10,899 nucleotides of DNA from Phoronis ovalis (taxonomy: Eukaryota > Phoronida > Phoronidae): NCBI GenBank assembly GCA_028565635.1, contig JAOXYB010058646.1, positions 1-10,899 of the forward strand, in the 5' to 3' direction. Positions 6,692 through 10,899 of the stretch are shown piece after piece; position 1 is the first letter of the stretch; every line of letters begins with the position of its first letter. The notes below the pieces were generated by a model, which worked only from the letters and a program-made list of their open reading frames with translations, did not search any database and had not been told where the DNA came from. Both the position numbers and the translations under genes were made by a program.

Positions 6692-8474
6692 CCTATGATT
6701 TGATATCTCTTTTAAACATTTACTTACTTAGAACAAACGTCATCTCACCAGTATTACGATGTATCCTAGCCCTGACACATTCTTCATATACAGAAGTGTT
6801 ACACCTACATGTACGTGCCCGTACGGTCAATATACTAACTCGCTGGTAAACAAAATTTCACTATAATTATATTTGTATTTCAATTTTTTCCAGATTAAAC
6901 GATAAATTATGTTTTTCATGTGATTCAACGTGAAAAATGGTTGGACAAGTCATGCAGTAGATTTACAAATACATGTACAGTGAGGTGGTCTTTGTTGATA
7001 TAATTATTGTTTTCACATTACTCTTTAAAAAATATTGTTTTTTGAAATTGATTTCTGGTGATGAATTTGCAAGAGACAAATAAAGTTTAACTTAAAATAT
7101 GGTGAACCTTTGTGCTTTTTGTTTTATTGGATGCGGCAACAAACCATTGAATTTGATTTCACTCATCTACTAAGCATCAATATGTATTGTGTAAGCATAG
7201 CTTTTATTTAGATTTATAATTTAATGTTTGAAAGCATTATATTAATATAAACAGTTACTTCATTGTTACTTTACGCATTGCATTATATATTCAAATAAAA
7301 ATAACAATAAAAATATTCCAATCACACTAAATTTGAGTGCTAGCAGGTATGTTAATATACCAAAAATGCTTAGTGACATTAAAAAATACGATACAAGTTT
7401 AATTAATTACAAAATAATCTTTCAGTGCGTATAATGGAAGCGGCTAAGTTTCGAATAAGCCTCATGTCAGAACTAGCCAAACAGATCCTGGAGATATAAT
7501 TAAATAAATTACTGTTATTTCATTGTGAAAAAATAGTATACTTTTAGATTATATGTAAACAAATATAAAGTATTCAATACAGACAGTTTCGTGTAGTTTA
7601 TAAACTTTGTAGTTGTTGTGTAACAAACGAAATGGTTGGTTTCATTTCTTTTCGTAGTTTTTGCATCCGTGTTTCTATATAGATTTTTATTATGCAGTTG
7701 TTTCTTTAAGTTATTGTGATCTGCACCCCTAATCCCAGCACTATATTACAAGCGGCTGTGTTTGTGGTTTTTGATTACAACTTAGCTTCGTAATAAAAAA
7801 TCGTATTGGCCTGAAAAAAAATGTCTTTAATGTTTCGAGTGCCATAAAAGAGGAGTGTCAGTTGGGAAACGGTTTCCTTTTTGGTATCACAGAAAAATAT
7901 TTCATTTTTTCAATGGTAAAGGTTCAAAACTTTACAATATCATGCAACCACTTCTAAATATTCCTCATAGTTTTGTTTCACAGTAAAACAGTACAGATGG
8001 TCAATCTTGTCTGTCACTGTACTTTCTTGGCACGATAGAACACATTTCCCAGTTGATTATTAAAACAAAACGCAAATAATGTAGTATGTATGTGCATGCA
8101 GTTAATTTACGACTATGTATATGCAATTTTTAACACTCTACAAAATGTTGGGGATTATCGGATATTAAGTTTTCTCAGTGAAACATTAGTTCTGTCTATT
8201 CTGTAACCTACTGTACAACATATTATTATACTTACTGTATGTCTGCGTTTTTTTTAAATAATCATAAGATCATGTTATAACATTTAATTTCTCATACTTT
8301 TTAGATAATATATAATTTTTGACACATAAATCAACCAGGCTACTTATACATGCAGATGTCATATATTAATTTGATGAATATTCCAATAGTTAATGTATAA
8401 CGTTAGGCTTGCAAGGAGCTGGGCATCAGACGACTTGAGTAGTTGCTAAGGAAACATCATTCTCAATTTATATG
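6692..8474. other. AT-rich spacer between the inverted-repeat arms, no gene seen
   Basis: About 1.8 kb with no ORF of note on either strand and no transposase or reverse transcriptase motif. Small items are an acceptor-like TTTTTTCCAG ending at 6893, a perfect inverted repeat GGAAAC-G-GTTTCC at about 7865-7877, and a 21-codon frame starting at ATG 7434 (MEAAKFRISLMSELAKQ) in a patch less AT-rich than its surroundings. None supports a gene. If the arms are the ends of one mobile element, this spacer would be its internal, non-autonomous body. Confidence 0.6.
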
Positions 8475-9145
8475 AAGCCCAGTTACTTGGACTCTTTTAA
8501 CTTATGATATGGGAAGGGAAGACGTTTGCCCACAACATATTGAAAAATAAAAAAATGTGTATCACAAGTCTTATTTAAACAGCACAAAATGTATGTTTTT
8601 TGTAATAATGAAACAGCGGGTTGTATAGACTGCAAAAAATTAGTGGAAAACAAAATGTATTGAAATATTTTTTTACAACATTTGAAAGGCATGACATGTA
8701 TCCATATTTTAGCATATAGACATTTAATTTTAGAATAACGGCTAATCGTACAGAATTTTTGCGATTTTGTGTTTGGCCGAGGTATAAATTCTCCTATTGA
8801 TCAAATTTGGATGGAGTTGAGAGTAAAAATGATATCTAAATTAGGCTCAAGTGAACGAGAAAAATGTCAAAAAATAAAAAATGCATACCTTTAGATTTTT
8901 AAATGCGAAAAGTGATTTTTACAAAAAGAACACAATTTTGAACTTGCCTTTAAAGTGTCAGGGCGCTACTCGAAAAACAAATTGATGCTACGAGTTAGCC
9001 AAATAACTTGACCTATAAACAAAAAAGATTTTTTTCAAATACTTAAAGCCACTTTAAAATGGTGATCATTTTTCAAACATCTCCTAAACGTAGATAACAC
9101 AGTTTGTTAAATTGCAACATTATTACCAGCTTTTCTCGCAGCAAC
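8475..9145. repeat. Right arm of the long imperfect inverted repeat
   Basis: It is the reverse-complement partner of 6014-6691. Read on the - strand it starts near CGAGAAAAGC (outer end, about 9140) and ends near ACTGGGCTT (8475-8484). The - strand frame 8483-8692 corresponds in position to the + strand frames of the left arm but in a different register, so frame is not conserved between copies. The arms differ by many substitutions and short indels, so they are old relative to each other or belong to two separately inserted copies. Confidence 0.9.
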
Positions 9146-10899
9146 AGACTTAATATTCTTAAGATCTTGGCTTGCAACATGAAGTCTTATTTTGTGTTGT
9201 GAGAAAATCATTCTGAAGCCATTTTAAACAAAACAAATGTAAGAAACTCCAAATTCTGTTTTTTGTTAGGTAGGTGTAAAACATACTTCGGTATCAGATT
9301 AATATCTTATTGCTGATTACAAGTATAAAACATGTTTGATAAAATAATGCCTCTATATCCATTTATTCAAGAAATGCCCTAGTAATCATTGTAATTGATG
9401 CATTTGGTCTGGCAGCCTGTTCTGAAATAGAATAAAACAAAGAAATGTCCAATTATGCAGCATGGTTTATATGACTGCTGAATTATAAAATAATGTTATA
9501 TGATGAAAGATCAGTCAAATAAATACTTTTAATCAGAAACAATCTTGCCTGTATAGGGTTGATGTATTAAATGTTTAATTTAACTTTTACCAAAAAATGT
9601 ATTCATTTATTTCATTCCTTAGATACATTTTTATTTCATTAAAAAATTACGTGGCCATACATCTAGCATTGTACTGACAGTATAATAATGGGGTATTATA
9701 TTTTCAAATTTGTGCTGTTGGCACTTGTCTCCATAGAAACAACCTCAAAGTGCCGTCAAAGGAATATCATGAACCATGACATACAATTTTTGTAAAATTT
9801 CGTAGCAGAACCACAAATGTGAGACATCATATTTTTATCACTGATTTCAAAAGTGTTTTTAATTATTACGATTTTTGGAAGTTATTAACAATTTTATGAA
9901 GCTATTTACATAAAAGAGGAAAGTGTACTATCTATATCGGGGGGCAGTTAATTTCCCCCCATTTTTTTACCATGCATCTCATAATAAATTGAATGCACCA
10001 CATGCAAAAGGTATGATTCCTCTTTCATTAGTCCAAAAGTGAGCTACTGTAAATCATATAATCAGAATTTAAATGCACTGACAATATGTGTAGCATGACT
10101 TGTGTACCATACATAGATATCATGATGCAGATTTTGGTCTAATTTCCTCTCAAAATCATAGTTGATAATAAAGTCACTACAAGTATTTGGTAAAACATTG
10201 ATTTTATCATTTGAAATTACTAGTATTGTGTTTTAAACATCAAATACAAATTTAGTACACAGTTTTTTCTGAAGAAAATGTTCAACTAAATCAAAAGTTA
10301 ATTTTCTCTCATTTTTTTATTACAAATCCTACAGCAACAAGAAATACAACAAACGGAAGAAAAAATAATTCCCTTACCTGAAGCTTAAATGGGTGCTGTT
10401 ACACTCCAACAGAAATTTAATAAATTGATATTGGACAGAGTACACCTAAAATTTATTGCCTATCCAATCAGGGGATAAAACAAGACATAACAACGAATAG
10501 CAAGCATGCGCTCTGAAAGTGACAGCATGTGTATTTCATAGCATTTGCAATGCATAGATGATCAACAAAGAAACAATTTATAAAATTTATTTCTGGCTTC
10601 AAAATTGTAAAAAAAATTTAACGAGCCAAATTACATTGCTAAAATGTTTTTTTTATTTGATGCATTTAGTCGGCTCAGGTCTGCCCTTACGTGAGATCGG
10701 GCGTGTGATCCTACTTTAGGCTGTAAGATGGCATGTATATGTATTCATGTGGACCAATGGTAAGGATATTGGTGATGACGTACTTCCATTAGAGACTTCA
10801 TTAGACTTTGAACTGATACTCTACTGAAGAGCCATAATTGGCTATTTTTGACAAGGGTTGGTAAAGGGATCTCAATTCACAAAATGGGTTCTTATATAT
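9146..10899. other. AT-rich right flank without a recognisable gene
   Basis: No ORF of more than 60 codons and no family motif on either strand. Small features are the G6/C6 hairpin at 9939-9960, GGCACTT (9720-9726) paired with AAGTGCC (9748-9754), a donor-like CAG|GTAAGG on the - strand at about 10380-10373, and a stretch richer in G+C than its surroundings at about 10670-10780. None is enough to call a promoter, exon or RNA gene. Confidence 0.55.
9939..9960. repeat. G6/C6 hairpin
   Basis: GGGGGG at 9939-9944 faces CCCCCC at 9955-9960 across a 10-base AT-rich loop (CAGTTAATTT). Runs of six G or C occur nowhere else that I noticed in this window. The 6-bp all-GC stem is followed by a T run (9962-9968), superficially like an intrinsic terminator, but in animal DNA that reading carries no weight. 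Confidence 0.8.

Larger units (their letters stand above)
6014..9145. mobile_element. Possible foldback / long-TIR non-autonomous element
   Basis: Two arms of about 670 bases in opposite orientation enclose about 1.8 kb of non-coding sequence, the layout of a foldback or long-terminal-inverted-repeat DNA element. Against it, I see no target-site duplication at the outer ends and no transposase, and the arms are well diverged. Two independent head-to-head insertions of one ~0.7 kb repeat would look the same. A transcript reading through would fold into a long imperfect duplex. Confidence 0.45.

Noticed and set aside
6407-6849. Two + strand open frames in and beyond the left repeat arm
   Set aside because: They are T-rich and lack motifs, and the equivalent frame in the right arm is in another register, so coding is not conserved between copies.
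7434-7499. 21-codon frame starting MEAAKFRISL
   Set aside because: Too short, no family match and no supporting splice or promoter context beyond a weak acceptor-like TTTCAG.
8442-8455. RFX X-box-like sequence GTTGCTAAGGAAAC, and a second GTCTCCATAGAAAC at 9727-9740
   Set aside because: Both fit a degenerate X-box pattern, but about one such match is expected by chance in a window this size, and neither lies near a gene.
10373-10480. Possible - strand first exon with CCAAT box and a CAG|GTAAGG donor
   Set aside because: Single short signals without an open frame or a downstream exon; likely chance.
10680-10760. Possible tRNA-derived SINE head
   Set aside because: No acceptable A-box and B-box pair and no tRNA-like fold could be found by eye.
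1-10899. CRISPR array, operon, phage or plasmid features
   Set aside because: No spaced direct repeats, no dense ORFs and no Shine-Dalgarno-linked genes; the content is eukaryotic repeat DNA.

Overview
The window looks like nuclear DNA of an invertebrate animal. It is AT-rich (about one third G+C by eye). It has no operon-like packing, no bacterial ribosome binding sites and no RNA genes I can recognise. It holds a non-LTR retrotransposon of the CR1/L2-like type and a decayed gene of a large animal protein family that I know from molluscs, cnidarians and other invertebrates. I cannot name the phylum. I see no gene I would call intact and functional; this is repeat-derived, decaying DNA.

Bases ~436-4000 (+ strand) carry the fossil of one long protein gene. 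Its reading shifts among all three frames and is broken by several stops, yet segments keep family motifs in order. These are a Cys/His-rich N-terminal module, a VSHYCY-type segment, a LWKF segment, an ASADN motif, a GDGK...GDWH core, a HLAD..FPKE..GGF segment, a basic segment and an LPYKENK segment. The longest unbroken part is 178 codons (2580-3113). I recall the family as uncharacterised, possibly annotated as DUF6589-like; the label is from memory and unverified.

Bases ~4000-5010 are an antisense (- strand) LINE fragment encoding reverse transcriptase and the ORF2 C-terminus. It is 5'-truncated and internally deleted. Beyond it, ~5026-5450 resumes + strand coding similarity to the same family (EVHI, LPGNWKRFL, NKKLL), ending in a 69-bp tandem duplication. 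The motif order across the LINE looks permuted, so this may be more than a simple insertion.

Bases ~5450-6010 hold an exon-like 62-base stretch with good splice-site flanks and a 50-base AT-rich hairpin, but no clear gene.

Bases ~6014-9145 form a long imperfect inverted repeat: two arms of about 670 bases (6014-6691 and 8475-9145) around a ~1.8 kb AT-rich spacer without a convincing ORF. It could be a non-autonomous foldback or long-TIR element, or two head-to-head copies of one repeat. If transcribed through, it would form a long double-stranded RNA. From ~9150 to the end I see only AT-rich sequence with small structures.
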